64,000 nt of DNA from Acinetobacter schindleri CIP 107287 (GTDB lineage: Bacteria; Pseudomonadota; Gammaproteobacteria; Pseudomonadales; Moraxellaceae): NCBI RefSeq assembly GCF_000368625.1, contig NZ_KB849576.1, forward strand, positions 791,297-855,296. The letters are read 5' to 3'. Below the pieces are notes generated by a model that saw nothing but the letters and a program-made list of their open reading frames with translations, was not told the DNA's origin and did no database searches. A program made the position numbers and the translations under genes. Below, one piece after another: positions 47,562 through 57,497 of this stretch; position 1 is the stretch's first letter, and the number at the start of each line of letters is the position of its first letter.

Positions 47562-47828
47562 ATGAAAACATCTAAATTTACTGACAGCCAGATCATGTCC
47601 ATTTTAAAACAGGCGGAGTCTGGCACACCTGTAGCCACCCTTTGTCGTGAACATGGCATGAGTAATGCCACGTTTTATAAATGGCGTGCCAAATATGGCG
47701 GTATGGATACCTCATTGATGGCTCGACTGAAAGAGCTGGAAGCAGAAAATACCAGACTAAAAAAAATGTATGCTGAAGAGCGATTAAAGGCAGAGATTGT
47801 TCAGGAAGCAATGTCAAAAAAGTGGTGA
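47562..47828 (+). CDS. IS3-family transposase OrfA
   Basis: The 88-aa protein has the helix-turn-helix [42 protein letters not shown] and a leucine-zipper tail. It ends in AMSKKW at the slippery site TCAAAAAAGTGG, where -1 frameshifting would fuse it to OrfB. Confidence 0.92.
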   Translation: MKTSKFTDSQIMSILKQAESGTPVATLCREHGMSNATFYKWRAKYGGMDTSLMARLKELEAENTRLKKMYAEERLKAEIVQEAMSKKW

Positions 47829-48637
47829 AGCCATCTTGCCGACGTCAGATGGCTCAACAAGCCGTTGCCCTGCATGCGGTTAGTATCCGTTTAGCTTGCT
47901 CTGCATTTGGCATTAGTGAAACCTGCTACCGTTATCAGGCTAAACTTTGCGATGACAATGCATTAATTGCTAAACAGCTCATTGAACTCACTGAGGAAAA
48001 TTCCGATTGGGGATTTGGTCTGTGCTTCTCATATTTACGACATGTTGAGAATCACTGCTGGAATCACAAGCGGGTTTACCGCATTTACTGTGAGTTGGCA
48101 CTAAATCTGCGTATTAAACCGAGAAGAAGACTAAAACGGCACGCGCCTGAACCATTGAAAGAACCAATCCGAGAAAATCAGGTCTGGTCATTAGATTTTA
48201 TGCATGATCAGCTGATCGATGGTCGAAAGTTCCGATTATTAAATGTGATTGATGACTACCGTCGAGAAGGCTTAGCGATTGAAGCAGGATTCTCATTACC
48301 TACAATCCGAGTTATTCGTACGTTGAATCAGTTGCTGGAGTGGCGAGAAAAGCCGTTAGTTATTCGGTGTGACAATGGCCCGGAGTTTATCAGTCATGAA
48401 TTTGTACGCTGGGCAACTGAACAAGGTATTCGTATTGAATATATTCAACCAGGTAAGCCACAGCAGAATGCGTATATTGAACGTTATAATCGGACTATAC
48501 GTTATAGCTGGCTAAGCAAGCATCTATTTGACACACTGGAAGAAGTACAAGATTATGCAACGAGTTGGCTGTGGCATTACAACTATGAAAGACCACACCA
48601 AGCAAACAAAGGAAAGCCACCTCTCATGGCTGCTTAA
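47822..48637 (+). CDS. IS3-family transposase OrfB (DDE integrase)
   Basis: The 271-aa frame begins at a GTG overlapping orfA. The rve integrase core shows [11 protein letters not shown] (first Asp), [12 protein letters not shown] (second Asp) and the Glu in [12 protein letters not shown]. All catalytic residues are intact, so the element may be active. Confidence 0.93.
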   Translation: MVKPSCRRQMAQQAVALHAVSIRLACSAFGISETCYRYQAKLCDDNALIAKQLIELTEENSDWGFGLCFSYLRHVENHCWNHKRVYRIYCELALNLRIKPRRRLKRHAPEPLKEPIRENQVWSLDFMHDQLIDGRKFRLLNVIDDYRREGLAIEAGFSLPTIRVIRTLNQLLEWREKPLVIRCDNGPEFISHEFVRWATEQGIRIEYIQPGKPQQNAYIERYNRTIRYSWLSKHLFDTLEEVQDYATSWLWHYNYERPHQANKGKPPLMAA

Positions 48638-49248
48638 CCTCTACTTTTAACTTCGGTTATTTATGGGAGGATTACCTAAAGAACTTTCACGAGTATTCTG
48701 TAGCTACAATATTGAATCATGGCAAACTGTAGATTTTTGGGATAAAGTTAAACTTTTGAAAGTAGTGGATAGTAATGTTAACTATCAAAGTGTTTATCGG
48801 CTAATACTTCGATTAGTTAAAGATGGCTATTTAACGGTTGATGTTGCAAAAAGTAGATATGGACAAACAACCTATACTGAAGCTGAAAATTTGCATGATC
48901 TACGATCACAGTTTTGCATTGAGTCAACATCTACCCTTCAAGAACTAAATTTGAAAAAAGAAGAGTTTGAGAGTGAAAATAAGTTACTTGAGGAAGAAGT
49001 TAAAGCTTTGGAAGATTTAAAAAATCAATTTCCTGATATTCAATTTAAAATTGAACAACTTAGACAAACGAAAATCCAAGATTACGAATTGTTAAAAATA
49101 AAAATCAGAGCAATAAGTTCATTAATAGATTATTTATGCACTTAGCCAATTTTAAAATATTAAATAAATTATGAAGTTAATTATTGGAAAATAGGGGGAA
49201 AATATATAAATTATCAAGATAATTAGGCTTTTAAAATTGAGGTTTTTT

Positions 49249-52200
49249 GTGTCTTTAGAACCTGGTGGTATGGCTGAGAAAATTGGGAATCGTTATGAAT
49301 CCTCTTGGATCACATACCAATTATTAAAATTATTAGATGAAAAAATTTTGTATGTTCAAGTTGAACCATTAGGTGAGGATGAGGATGCTGTAGATGTCAT
49401 TGTTGGTAATCTTGATGGTTCGAGAGAACTTCATCAGTGCAAAATAGGAAATGTATCTGATAATGCATGGTCTATTGCTACTTTGCAATCTAAAGAACTT
49501 TTAGCAAAAGGTTTTCAACATATATTATCTGGTTCAAAATGTTATAAAGTAGTTTCAAGAATTGGATTTAGACTGCTAGAGGATATTTGTGAAAGTGCTC
49601 GAAATAGTACGGAATCGAGTTCCGACTTCTTCGAATATCAAATTCAAGAAATTAGTGAGGAACGACGTAAATTATTCAGTGATTTATGTACAAGATTAGG
49701 ATTAAACGCATCAGAGCCTGATGATCTAGACAAAGCTTTTCAATTTTTTAAAGCCTTTGAAATAACGCAATTCAATGAAAATGATATAGATAATGAACTA
49801 TTTACATTAATGGCTGAAAAATTGATTTATCAGCCTTCTATCCAACTCATTCATTTTCTCCAAACCTACCCTGCAAAGTGTGAAAAACTTAGAACACTAA
49901 TCACGTCTCATAGCCTTAAGACAGATTTAGAAGCTCACCAATTTTCATTCAAGACTTATCCGAGCGATCCGAATATATCTTCTGTAATAGCAGCACTAAA
50001 TGATGAGTTTGATCACTCAATCGAGCCTTATTTAATATCACAACAAAATATTCAACGTCCTGAATTCAGTACTACACTTGATACCGTTAATAATAGCCCT
50101 ATCACAATAATTAAAGCAGATGCAGGGGTTGGGAAAAGTGCATTTTTATTGGATTTGAAAAAGCATTATGTTCGCTCTGGAACTATTGTTCTTCCTATTC
50201 GACTAGATAGGCGAGTTCCTGAAAAAAATCTAGATCAATTTGGAAAAGATTTAGGATTTCCATATTCTCCTATTGCTTGCTTAGAAAAATATGGAAAAGG
50301 TCAAGAAATTATCATCTTGCTCGATCAATTAGATGCACTTCGTTGGACTGCCCTTCACTCATCAAATGCATTAGATATATGCATCAAAATGGTTAAGGAA
50401 ATTCTTTTACTACGTCAACATACTAATGCCAATATAAAAATTATTATGGCAACAAGAAACTTTGAGTTCGAGGATGATGTACGTCTAAAAAATTGGATTA
50501 GTGGACTCAACAGTGATGTCAAACAGATAGAACTAAAGCTCTTTGAATCAGATCAGATTAAGCCATATGTTAGCCAATTTGAAGACTATGATCATTTGAA
50601 TAATGAGCAAAAAAATATTTTAAGAATCCCTTTATGGTTAGGTATTTACATCAATTTAGCCAATGATTTAGGGTGCGCTCCTAAATTTACAAGCAAATTG
50701 GATTTAATCAAAGGTTTCCTCGATAATCGCTTTGAACAGCTCAATGAGAGTTATGGAATTTTCACAGCGGATAGTGAAGATTTATTCAATGAAATTATAG
50801 ATTTGATGAATCACTCCAACAAATTAAGTATTTCGTCAACTCAATTATCAAATGGTTCATCAAAAATTAAGAGAACTATGATTTCTGTTGGATTGCTTTC
50901 CGAGCAAAATAGAGAAATTAGCTTTAGGCATCAAGCGATTTATGATTATGCGATAGGTAGAAAGCTATACCTACTTGGTCGTACTTCTACTGAAAATTTC
51001 ATAAATGAACTAGGTACAAGAAATCAGCAAACATTATTGAAACGAGAACATCTCAGATATGCCTTAGCAATGTTATATGAAGAAAATGAAAACACTTTCT
51101 GCAATTGCATTGACGCAGTTCTTTACCATCCTGAAATTCGATTTCATTTGAAATCATTAGTATTTAGCGTATTACGCCATATAGAAAACTTTAAATTTCC
51201 TCTTAAAAAGCTGATTAATAAAATTATTGATGATGCTGAACTCGCCCCTAATTTTATAAGATTAAGTTGCAGTGGTACTCCTGCTCTCGTTCAATATCTA
51301 TCAGAAAATCATTATCTAAGTGATTGGTTAGAAGAGAATGACGACACGCAATCTAAAGCTCTAGAGCTTTTAAGCTCAGTTTCAGATAAAGCTCCAAACT
51401 TGTTAATCAATGAATTATCTAAGTTCATGAATCAATCACCTGAGTGGAATCAAAAGATATACAACTGTTTATGTTGGAATATGAAGAATGATTCTGATGA
51501 ACTCTTTGATTTTCGTATGCAACTTATTAAAGTTGGCACTAACAGTCACTATATTTTTTGGGATGATTTAACCAAAGAATATCCGTTAAGAGCGTTACAT
51601 CTCTTAGAACTCATGTGTAATGAAGAATTTCATGCAAGCCTTAATTCAAGAGAAGAATGGTCTGATTACGATACAGAATGTGTTGAGAAGCTTGCTGAAA
51701 GCCATTCATTAGATGTATTAAAAGTCTTTTTACCCTTTTTAGATCAGTACTTTTCTGAACCTATAAATGAAGATTTTGATACTTACAAATGGTCTAATGA
51801 ATATGGCACAAGAGAACCACTTGAAACTTTCATCTATAAAGCCTTATTTATCCTTATCATTAAGGCTTCCCAGAATATGGCTTTACAATCCACTGAACTT
51901 TTCCAATTATTAAGTCCATTTAAAAAAAATCAAAATCTAATATTTAATCGTATATTTGCGAATGCTCTTCTAAACATTGATATCAGCTATGCTGATGAAG
52001 CTATAGAGTGGCTGTTAGATAATCCAAATTATAAGTTTAAATTAGGTAATGATTTTGAAGAGCCAGTCTGGAAGTTAGCAGGCAAACTTATTGAAAAATA
52101 TTCCCCGCATTGTAGTCTAAATAACTTTGAACATCTTCAAGATAAGATTTACAACTCCCCCTCTGACTATGATTTAGATCAGATCAAATGGCGATTAGAA

Positions 52201-53856
52201 GCAACTCGTAAGAATTACTACTCTCCTTATTGGGGAAAAACTCAATACTATTTATTACCTAAATTAGATCTTTCACGAATTTCTATTCAAACTTTCCGAT
52301 TGATTGGCGTACTCAATCGAAAATTTGAAAAATATACTGATGATGATTTGTGTAGTAAAGTTAATAGTTGGGGAGGTTTTGTTACTTCGCCTATTAAAAC
52401 GCATATATCAGATAAAGCTTGGAAAAAACTTATTATTTCAGATCCAAATAAATTTAATGCTAATAGATTTAAAAAAGATTGCACAGAAGCAAGTATTCAT
52501 CAATTTTCAAACACCTTTAGAAGTGCCGTAAACGCTGAACCTAAACGGTTTGCAGAATTCTCTTTAACCTTACCCACTCATATTCATCAGGATTACGTTG
52601 ATGCTTTATTTTCGGGGTTAAGTGAAAATAATATTGACCAAGTTCCAGAACATCTAAAAGAACACTGGACACCATGTCCTATTGAGTTAATAGAGCAAGT
52701 TATCGATCATTTTACAACAACTGATTATTCCCGAGAACTTGAAAGTTTGCTCTCTTCAAGAGTCCAGCTATTTTCGCCAAAATATATAGCATTATTAGAA
52801 GATATTGCAAAACATTCAAATGATCCAAAATCAAATAAATTGAATATTTATAGAACAGGTCACTCAGATCAATTGGATGAACTTTCAAGTAAGGATTTGT
52901 TTGGAAATACTATTAATTGTACTAGAGGGCGTGCTTATAGAAGCATAGCTCAAAAATTCTGGGAAGATCAAGAGTATGCTGTTTCACATAAATATATTAT
53001 AGAAAATGCTTTAAAAGATGAACATGCAGCTGTGCGAATGGCTACAGCTAATTTACTGCTTCCTATGTATAATTATGATCGTAACTATGCTTTTCAAAAA
53101 TTTATAGAATTATGTCAAAAAGACATTAGAAATACTTTAAGTCATGGCTATCACTACTATTTCAATAATGCTTTTAGTAGCGAATTTAAAGAGCTATTCA
53201 TCTCTCTTGTTCAAACAATGCTGAATTCTCATTTTGAAGATGTGAGAAAAGAAGGTCACAAACAGGTCATCGCTCGATGGCTATTTAATGATTTATTTGA
53301 AGTGGAACTCCAACAAGGACTTGAATCAAAAAATACAGAAAACCTTTTAGGATATGCTTCCGTCATAAACCAACTATTGGGAGATAATACCAAAGGTTAT
53401 GACCATACAAGGTTAAAATCTGTCTTTGAAATATTAGTCAGCGCAGACAATGAAGATGTTCTGAAAAAAATGGGGAGCTTCTTCAACCAAAAGTTTTGGT
53501 CAAAACAATATGCTAAAGAGTTTTTTGGAATATACGTTCACTCAAAAGCCTTAAATCACAACGTTTATAATGTTTTACATTCAATAGAAGAAAGCTCTAT
53601 AGGTATGGCTCAATTTAGTGATCTCATCATTATCATGATTCAAAATATTCTTAAGTTAAAAACTCAAGAGCTAATGAATAATTTAGATACAAATGCTATC
53701 ACGAGAGTCATCCAGCAATTATATGATCAAGCAGAAAATGATGACGATGATGAAACACTTGGCTATTGTCTTGACATGTGGGATGAGCTTTTGGCTAGTA
53801 ATCACTCATTCATAAGAAATATGACTGAAAAATTGGATGGTGGGTTGCTTGTATAA
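49249..53856 (+). CDS. Large nuclease-like/ATPase defence protein (1535 aa)
   Basis: I start at GTG 49249, six bases after TTGAGG (an in-frame TTG at 49237 lies within this site). Residues ~1-130 look like a DUF4297/Mrr-type nuclease domain: GNRYESS, VEPLGEDEDAVDVIV and ELHQCKIG give an E...D...QxK pattern. A P-loop ADAGVGKSA (~291) and LLDQLDALRW (~355) with ATRNFEFEDD form a STAND/NACHT-like ATPase. From ~620 to the end it is helical-repeat sequence, a possible sensor. The layout resembles Avs-type anti-phage STAND proteins, but I do not recognise this protein as a described one. It overlaps the next gene. Confidence 0.75.
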   Translation: MSLEPGGMAEKIGNRYESSWITYQLLKLLDEKILYVQVEPLGEDEDAVDVIVGNLDGSRELHQCKIGNVSDNAWSIATLQSKELLAKGFQHILSGSKCYKVVSRIGFRLLEDICESARNSTESSSDFFEYQIQEISEERRKLFSDLCTRLGLNASEPDDLDKAFQFFKAFEITQFNENDIDNELFTLMAEKLIYQPSIQLIHFLQTYPAKCEKLRTLITSHSLKTDLEAHQFSFKTYPSDPNISSVIAALNDEFDHSIEPYLISQQNIQRPEFSTTLDTVNNSPITIIKADAGVGKSAFLLDLKKHYVRSGTIVLPIRLDRRVPEKNLDQFGKDLGFPYSPIACLEKYGKGQEIIILLDQLDALRWTALHSSNALDICIKMVKEILLLRQHTNANIKIIMATRNFEFEDDVRLKNWISGLNSDVKQIELKLFESDQIKPYVSQFEDYDHLNNEQKNILRIPLWLGIYINLANDLGCAPKFTSKLDLIKGFLDNRFEQLNESYGIFTADSEDLFNEIIDLMNHSNKLSISSTQLSNGSSKIKRTMISVGLLSEQNREISFRHQAIYDYAIGRKLYLLGRTSTENFINELGTRNQQTLLKREHLRYALAMLYEENENTFCNCIDAVLYHPEIRFHLKSLVFSVLRHIENFKFPLKKLINKIIDDAELAPNFIRLSCSGTPALVQYLSENHYLSDWLEENDDTQSKALELLSSVSDKAPNLLINELSKFMNQSPEWNQKIYNCLCWNMKNDSDELFDFRMQLIKVGTNSHYIFWDDLTKEYPLRALHLLELMCNEEFHASLNSREEWSDYDTECVEKLAESHSLDVLKVFLPFLDQYFSEPINEDFDTYKWSNEYGTREPLETFIYKALFILIIKASQNMALQSTELFQLLSPFKKNQNLIFNRIFANALLNIDISYADEAIEWLLDNPNYKFKLGNDFEEPVWKLAGKLIEKYSPHCSLNNFEHLQDKIYNSPSDYDLDQIKWRLEATRKNYYSPYWGKTQYYLLPKLDLSRISIQTFRLIGVLNRKFEKYTDDDLCSKVNSWGGFVTSPIKTHISDKAWKKLIISDPNKFNANRFKKDCTEASIHQFSNTFRSAVNAEPKRFAEFSLTLPTHIHQDYVDALFSGLSENNIDQVPEHLKEHWTPCPIELIEQVIDHFTTTDYSRELESLLSSRVQLFSPKYIALLEDIAKHSNDPKSNKLNIYRTGHSDQLDELSSKDLFGNTINCTRGRAYRSIAQKFWEDQEYAVSHKYIIENALKDEHAAVRMATANLLLPMYNYDRNYAFQKFIELCQKDIRNTLSHGYHYYFNNAFSSEFKELFISLVQTMLNSHFEDVRKEGHKQVIARWLFNDLFEVELQQGLESKNTENLLGYASVINQLLGDNTKGYDHTRLKSVFEILVSADNEDVLKKMGSFFNQKFWSKQYAKEFFGIYVHSKALNHNVYNVLHSIEESSIGMAQFSDLIIIMIQNILKLKTQELMNNLDTNAITRVIQQLYDQAENDDDDETLGYCLDMWDELLASNHSFIRNMTEKLDGGLLV

Positions 53857-55984
53857 GTTATTTAAAGTAAGTTTTGCAACAAATATTTATACAATTAATC
53901 CTAAAGTAGACAATCCTATGTTTTCAATAAATGAAGTATTTAATGATGATAAAAATTCTTTTATCAATAAAATTCGAGATAATAAAATTTTATCACCTAT
54001 TCGTCCAGATTTTAAGATAGAAGAATGGCATAACGCAAAGAAAAATACTGCATTGGAACAGGAAGTTTATGAAGCTGGGGTATTTATATATGAATTATTA
54101 TCTACTATTAGAAAAATTTTGAAAGAAATGAATGACTATAATAGCTCAATATCTAGAACTGAATTTTTAAAACTTTTTTCAGGATTAGCAAATCGAACTA
54201 ATGTAACTATGGTTAACATGACTAATTCATTTTTTAAAAACTTAAATATTAATAAAAACTATACTGATTTAGGAATACTTTCTCAAAAATTTAACAACAA
54301 TCCACTAGAAATTGAATTTTCAGTACATGAAATAATAATAGGTACTATTGATGGAATGTTTTATAATGTCCTAGGTCACTTAAATGATGATGAACATGAA
54401 ATATTACATTGTTTTGATGATAACCATGTTATTGAATCAATAAAAATGGAGAATCAGCTTTCTCAGCTCTATTATAATTTTGAACAGTATTGGAATTGTA
54501 TTCTTTATGGACAAATGTCTTTCACAAGAGTTAATGATGAGGTTAAATTAAAGAGTGTCCCTGAACTAATAATTCCATATGTAATTTCGGATAATCGTAA
54601 ATCAAAATTACATATTTCAAATACACTTCTTCTCGAAAATACTATATTAAATTCAATTAAGGATAAAATTTTTCTTACTTTTAAAAATAAATCTATTTCA
54701 TATGATAAATTTAGCAACTTAAATGAAAAAAATAAACAAAATATTATATTGAATTATATATCATTTATGGATAAAAGCCTAAGATTTTTACCTAATGAAC
54801 TACCTAACAAAAGTTTTACTATTGATGATGTTATTCGAGTATTTGTTCAACTAAGTTCTTTATGTAATGATCTGCTAAATGTGTTTCCAAAAAATGATGA
54901 AATTAAAAAAAATGGTGTTATTAAGCTAAAAAAATATAGTCCAACCATAAAAACTCAACAGCTAACAAATAAACTATCAAAAGTTCTCAATATTAGTATA
55001 TCTAAAACATCAGAAATTTTAGATTTCTTAACTTTCAATGGTGAGTTTAAAAAAAATACTCCTAGAGCTGATTTTTGGAGAAACCCTCTAATCAAACTAA
55101 ATGAAAATGAGTTTCTAATAATAATTGAGCCTATTTTACATCCAGTTGGTGTTAGATGTTTTGAGGGATGGCTTCTTAGAGCAGGTGTAAGTGTTGACGT
55201 AAAAGGAAAAGAGTTTGAGAGTTTTATTAAAAGCTGTATAAAAGAAAATATCTCTAAAAATCCATTAAAATTGTCATATGATATTATGGAGTTAGAAACA
55301 AAGAATAAAGATACCTTGAGTATCAATGGTGAAGAGGAAGAAATTGATCTGTTATTTCGTGTTGAGAATTTAATCATTCTAGCTGAAGCTAAATGTGTTA
55401 CAACAAGTGATAGCCCTATTTCATATTGGTACACTCTTAAAGCAATCAAAAAAGGTAGTGAGCAAGCTGAAAGAAAGTTAAGTTTTGTCCAAAGAAATTT
55501 TGGTGATATATGTAAAAAGCTCAATTGGGAATTTGATTCTAAATGCGAATATCAATTCCAATCTTTAGTTATTGTTAGTAGCGGGGTTGGAGCAGGTTTT
55601 GATATATTCGGAACGCCTATCATCGATACTGTAATCTTTAATAATTATTTGAAATCACCAACGTTCCCTCTTATTTCACTTGACCATAATAAACATTTAG
55701 CACACTTAAACTTATATGAGAGCAAAAGTGATTTCGTATCTAATTTTAAGACATACATTTCGCATCCACCTGCTATAGAAACAATAAAATATTGTGTAGA
55801 TTTTCTGCCATCAATTCCTATTGTTGATCCTAAAGATATGAACGCAAATGAAAATTGGTCTTTTGAAAGAATTGGACTAGGGCAAGTAGATCCGAATGTG
55901 CTTCTTAAGCATAATTTTCATTTCCCTATATCTTTTAGCGATGACTTTGGTGAATATAACTTAAGTGAAATGGTCACAATGTAA
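53837..55984 (+). CDS. Partner protein with C-terminal PD-(D/E)xK nuclease signature (715 aa)
   Basis: The ATG at 53837 overlaps the ATPase gene by 20 bases; an alternative ATG is 53918. Neither has a clear ribosome-binding site, so translation may be coupled. Residues ~1-430 have no known motif. Near ~455 GKEFESFI, ~500 EEIDLLF, ~515 LAEAKC and a following SEQAERKL form the E-D-ExK-Q arrangement of PD-(D/E)xK nucleases. The gene ends eight bases before an IS3-family element. I know no described defence system with this exact pair. Confidence 0.72.
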   Translation: MVGCLYKLFKVSFATNIYTINPKVDNPMFSINEVFNDDKNSFINKIRDNKILSPIRPDFKIEEWHNAKKNTALEQEVYEAGVFIYELLSTIRKILKEMNDYNSSISRTEFLKLFSGLANRTNVTMVNMTNSFFKNLNINKNYTDLGILSQKFNNNPLEIEFSVHEIIIGTIDGMFYNVLGHLNDDEHEILHCFDDNHVIESIKMENQLSQLYYNFEQYWNCILYGQMSFTRVNDEVKLKSVPELIIPYVISDNRKSKLHISNTLLLENTILNSIKDKIFLTFKNKSISYDKFSNLNEKNKQNIILNYISFMDKSLRFLPNELPNKSFTIDDVIRVFVQLSSLCNDLLNVFPKNDEIKKNGVIKLKKYSPTIKTQQLTNKLSKVLNISISKTSEILDFLTFNGEFKKNTPRADFWRNPLIKLNENEFLIIIEPILHPVGVRCFEGWLLRAGVSVDVKGKEFESFIKSCIKENISKNPLKLSYDIMELETKNKDTLSINGEEEEIDLLFRVENLIILAEAKCVTTSDSPISYWYTLKAIKKGSEQAERKLSFVQRNFGDICKKLNWEFDSKCEYQFQSLVIVSSGVGAGFDIFGTPIIDTVIFNNYLKSPTFPLISLDHNKHLAHLNLYESKSDFVSNFKTYISHPPAIETIKYCVDFLPSIPIVDPKDMNANENWSFERIGLGQVDPNVLLKHNFHFPISFSDDFGEYNLSEMVTM

Positions 55985-56027
55985 TTATTTACTGGACTGC
56001 TCCCAGTATCCTAGACACAAGACGGCC

Positions 56028-56834
56028 TCATTTTGAAGCTGCCTCAAAGGCTTCTGGACTCATCCCATCGAGATGCGAATGACGCCTGATTCGATTGTAA
56101 AACATCTCGATATAATCAAATACATCTGCACGCGCCATTTCTCGTGTTTTATAGATCCTCTTTTTAATTCTTTCCTTCTTTAAGCTGCTAAAAAAGGATT
56201 CAGCAACAGCATTGTCCCAACAGTTTCCACGACGACTCATACTCGGAACTAAATTATGCTTCTGACAGAATTTCTGCCAGTCTCCGCTACTGTATTGTGA
56301 GCCTTGGTCTGAGTGTATGATCACAGGTTCATTGGGTCTGCGTCGCCATACCGCCATTAAAAGGGCATCCAAAACGATATCCTTGGCAAGCGTAGGTTTC
56401 ATTGACCAACCGATGACTTTCCTTGAATATAAATCGAGAACCACAGCCAGATATAACCAGCCTTGCCAAGTGCGGATGTAGGTAATATCAGTCACCCACG
56501 AGGTATCAGGTGTGTTTACAACAAATTCTCGATTTAAATGGTTAGGTGGCACAATCTGAGGACGACCACGACCATAGCTTTTATGCTTCTTATATCCTCG
56601 AACAGCGGCAATGCCATTGTTCTTCATGATCTTCATCACACGATTCGGTCCACAGCTTTCACCTAGCTCTTTAAGATCCAGCGTGATGCGACGATAACCA
56701 TAGATACCATAACTGGCATCATAAGAAGAACGGATCAGTTGTAATAACCGTTTGTCTTCAATTGTTCTGCCTGATTCGGGTTCATGTAGCCAGGCATAAT
56801 AGCCAGCACGAGCAATCTTAAGAACCCGACACAT
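56028..56834 (-). CDS. IS3-family transposase OrfB
   Basis: The 268-aa ORF has the HTH_21 region (YGYRRITLDLKELG) and the rve core with DTSWVTDITYIRT, VIIHSDQGSQYSS and GNCWDNAVAESFFSSLK, giving an intact DDE triad. Its open frame continues upstream to about 56925, where it overlaps the end of orfA, so the real product is an OrfAB fusion by -1 frameshift. Confidence 0.94.
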   Translation of the reverse strand: MCRVLKIARAGYYAWLHEPESGRTIEDKRLLQLIRSSYDASYGIYGYRRITLDLKELGESCGPNRVMKIMKNNGIAAVRGYKKHKSYGRGRPQIVPPNHLNREFVVNTPDTSWVTDITYIRTWQGWLYLAVVLDLYSRKVIGWSMKPTLAKDIVLDALLMAVWRRRPNEPVIIHSDQGSQYSSGDWQKFCQKHNLVPSMSRRGNCWDNAVAESFFSSLKKERIKKRIYKTREMARADVFDYIEMFYNRIRRHSHLDGMSPEAFEAASK

Positions 56835-56922
56835 CGTCTTAATCTTAAATTGATGGCTGTACTCAAGGATAAACTGATACTTTACTCGGGCAGGCTTGCA
56901 AAGCGGCGTGAAAGCAGTGCTT

Positions 56923-57174
56923 TCACTTTAAGATATCCCGCTCTTCTTCAGTTTGCTTAAGCTGACTTTTAAGACGAAGGATCTCTTTCTTTGCTTCGAG
57001 TAGTTCATGTTCATCAGGGTTGTTGCGTAAAGGCTGTACGGCCTTTAGCCATTTATAAATGCTATGCTGTGATACACCTAAACGTTCTGCCACATCAGTG
57101 ACAGAATATCCACGTTCAGTAATCAATTTAACAGCTTCTTCTTTAAATTCTGGGGTGTATCGTTGTCCACTCAT
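56923..57174 (-). CDS. IS3-family transposase OrfA
   Basis: The 83-aa protein has the IS3 OrfA helix-turn-helix (YTPEFKEEAVKLITERGYSVTDVAERLGVSQHSIYKWL) and a leucine-zipper tail (LLEAKKEILRLKSQLKQTEEERDIL). It ends at the frameshift region to orfB. Confidence 0.94.
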   Translation of the reverse strand: MSGQRYTPEFKEEAVKLITERGYSVTDVAERLGVSQHSIYKWLKAVQPLRNNPDEHELLEAKKEILRLKSQLKQTEEERDILK

Positions 57175-57235
57175 AATGTTCTCTCCTATGCAAAAAGAAT
57201 AGACGAAATTTGTCTAGGAGAGTGGTGGCAGTCCA

Positions 57236-57497
57236 TAATATCCATCAGATTTTGAAGTTTCTTCAATGTTATTTGAACCACATCGAATACAGATTGGTAC
57301 AGCAAGCGTTCTATCATTATTTGTGTTACCCTCACCATCTTCTAATTTATATTGAAGAAACATGCCTAATAAACGCTGTAATTCATCATTGTAAAAGGTA
57401 CGATCAATTGGATTTAAAAAGATTGCACCTTTATTATGAGCATAATATTCTTCATTTCCTAAAATATCGATTTCCCCTAGAAAACTCCGTGTTCCCC
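57236..57497 (-). pseudogene. 3' remnant of the McrC-like gene, cut off by the IS30 element
   Basis: Read on the minus strand from 57497, this segment is open to the IS3 end: RSFLGEIDILGNEEYYAHNKGAIFLNP, then DELQRLLGMFLQYKLEDGEG and PICIRCGSNN. With the IS30 element and one CCC copy removed, it joins in frame to the upstream gene (QIWGTRSFLG). The CIRCGS knuckle suggests the start of a zinc ribbon, whose second half is lost at the IS3 element. So it is the C-terminal ~87 codons of the DUF2357 gene without its natural end. Confidence 0.85.

Larger units (their letters stand above)
47491..48676 (+). mobile_element. IS3-family element (IS407-group-like), complete
   Basis: The 1186-bp element has imperfect inverted ends (GGTAATCC-C/T-CCC.. 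at both sides) and a 4-bp target duplication TAAA (47487-47490 and 48677-48680). It carries orfA and orfB in overlapping frames with a slippery A6G. A 4-bp duplication and [12 protein letters not shown] in OrfA suit the IS407 group. Confidence 0.88.
47455..49145 (+). pseudogene. Winged-helix/coiled-coil gene split by an IS3-family element
   Basis: Codons 1-12 lie at 47455-47490 (MNMEIQNLPMFK). After removal of 47491-48680 (the IS plus one TAAA duplication), the frame continues at 48681 as ELSRVFCSY and ends at 49145, giving ~166 aa. The N-terminal ~80 residues look like a winged helix (YQSVYRLILRLVKDGYLTVDVAKSRYGQ) and the rest is a coiled coil (LKKEEFESENKLLEEEVKALEDL). A new in-frame ATG inside the IS end (48663) could still make a 160-aa form with altered start. 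Role unknown; a regulator or third component of the ATPase-nuclease unit is possible. Confidence 0.7.
55993..57235 (-). mobile_element. IS3-family element (IS3 group), complete but without target duplication
   Basis: The 1243-bp element starts TGGACTGCTCCCAGTATCC and ends with the reverse complement TGGACTGCCACCACTCTCC. OrfA and OrfB are inside on the minus strand. The flanks (TAC before, TAA after) do not form a direct repeat, and the gene on the right side is truncated at the element. A deletion on one side after insertion is likely. Confidence 0.88.

Noticed and set aside
55990..57238. Target duplication of the second IS3 element
   Set aside because: The flanking triplets TAC and TAA differ, so no duplication was claimed.
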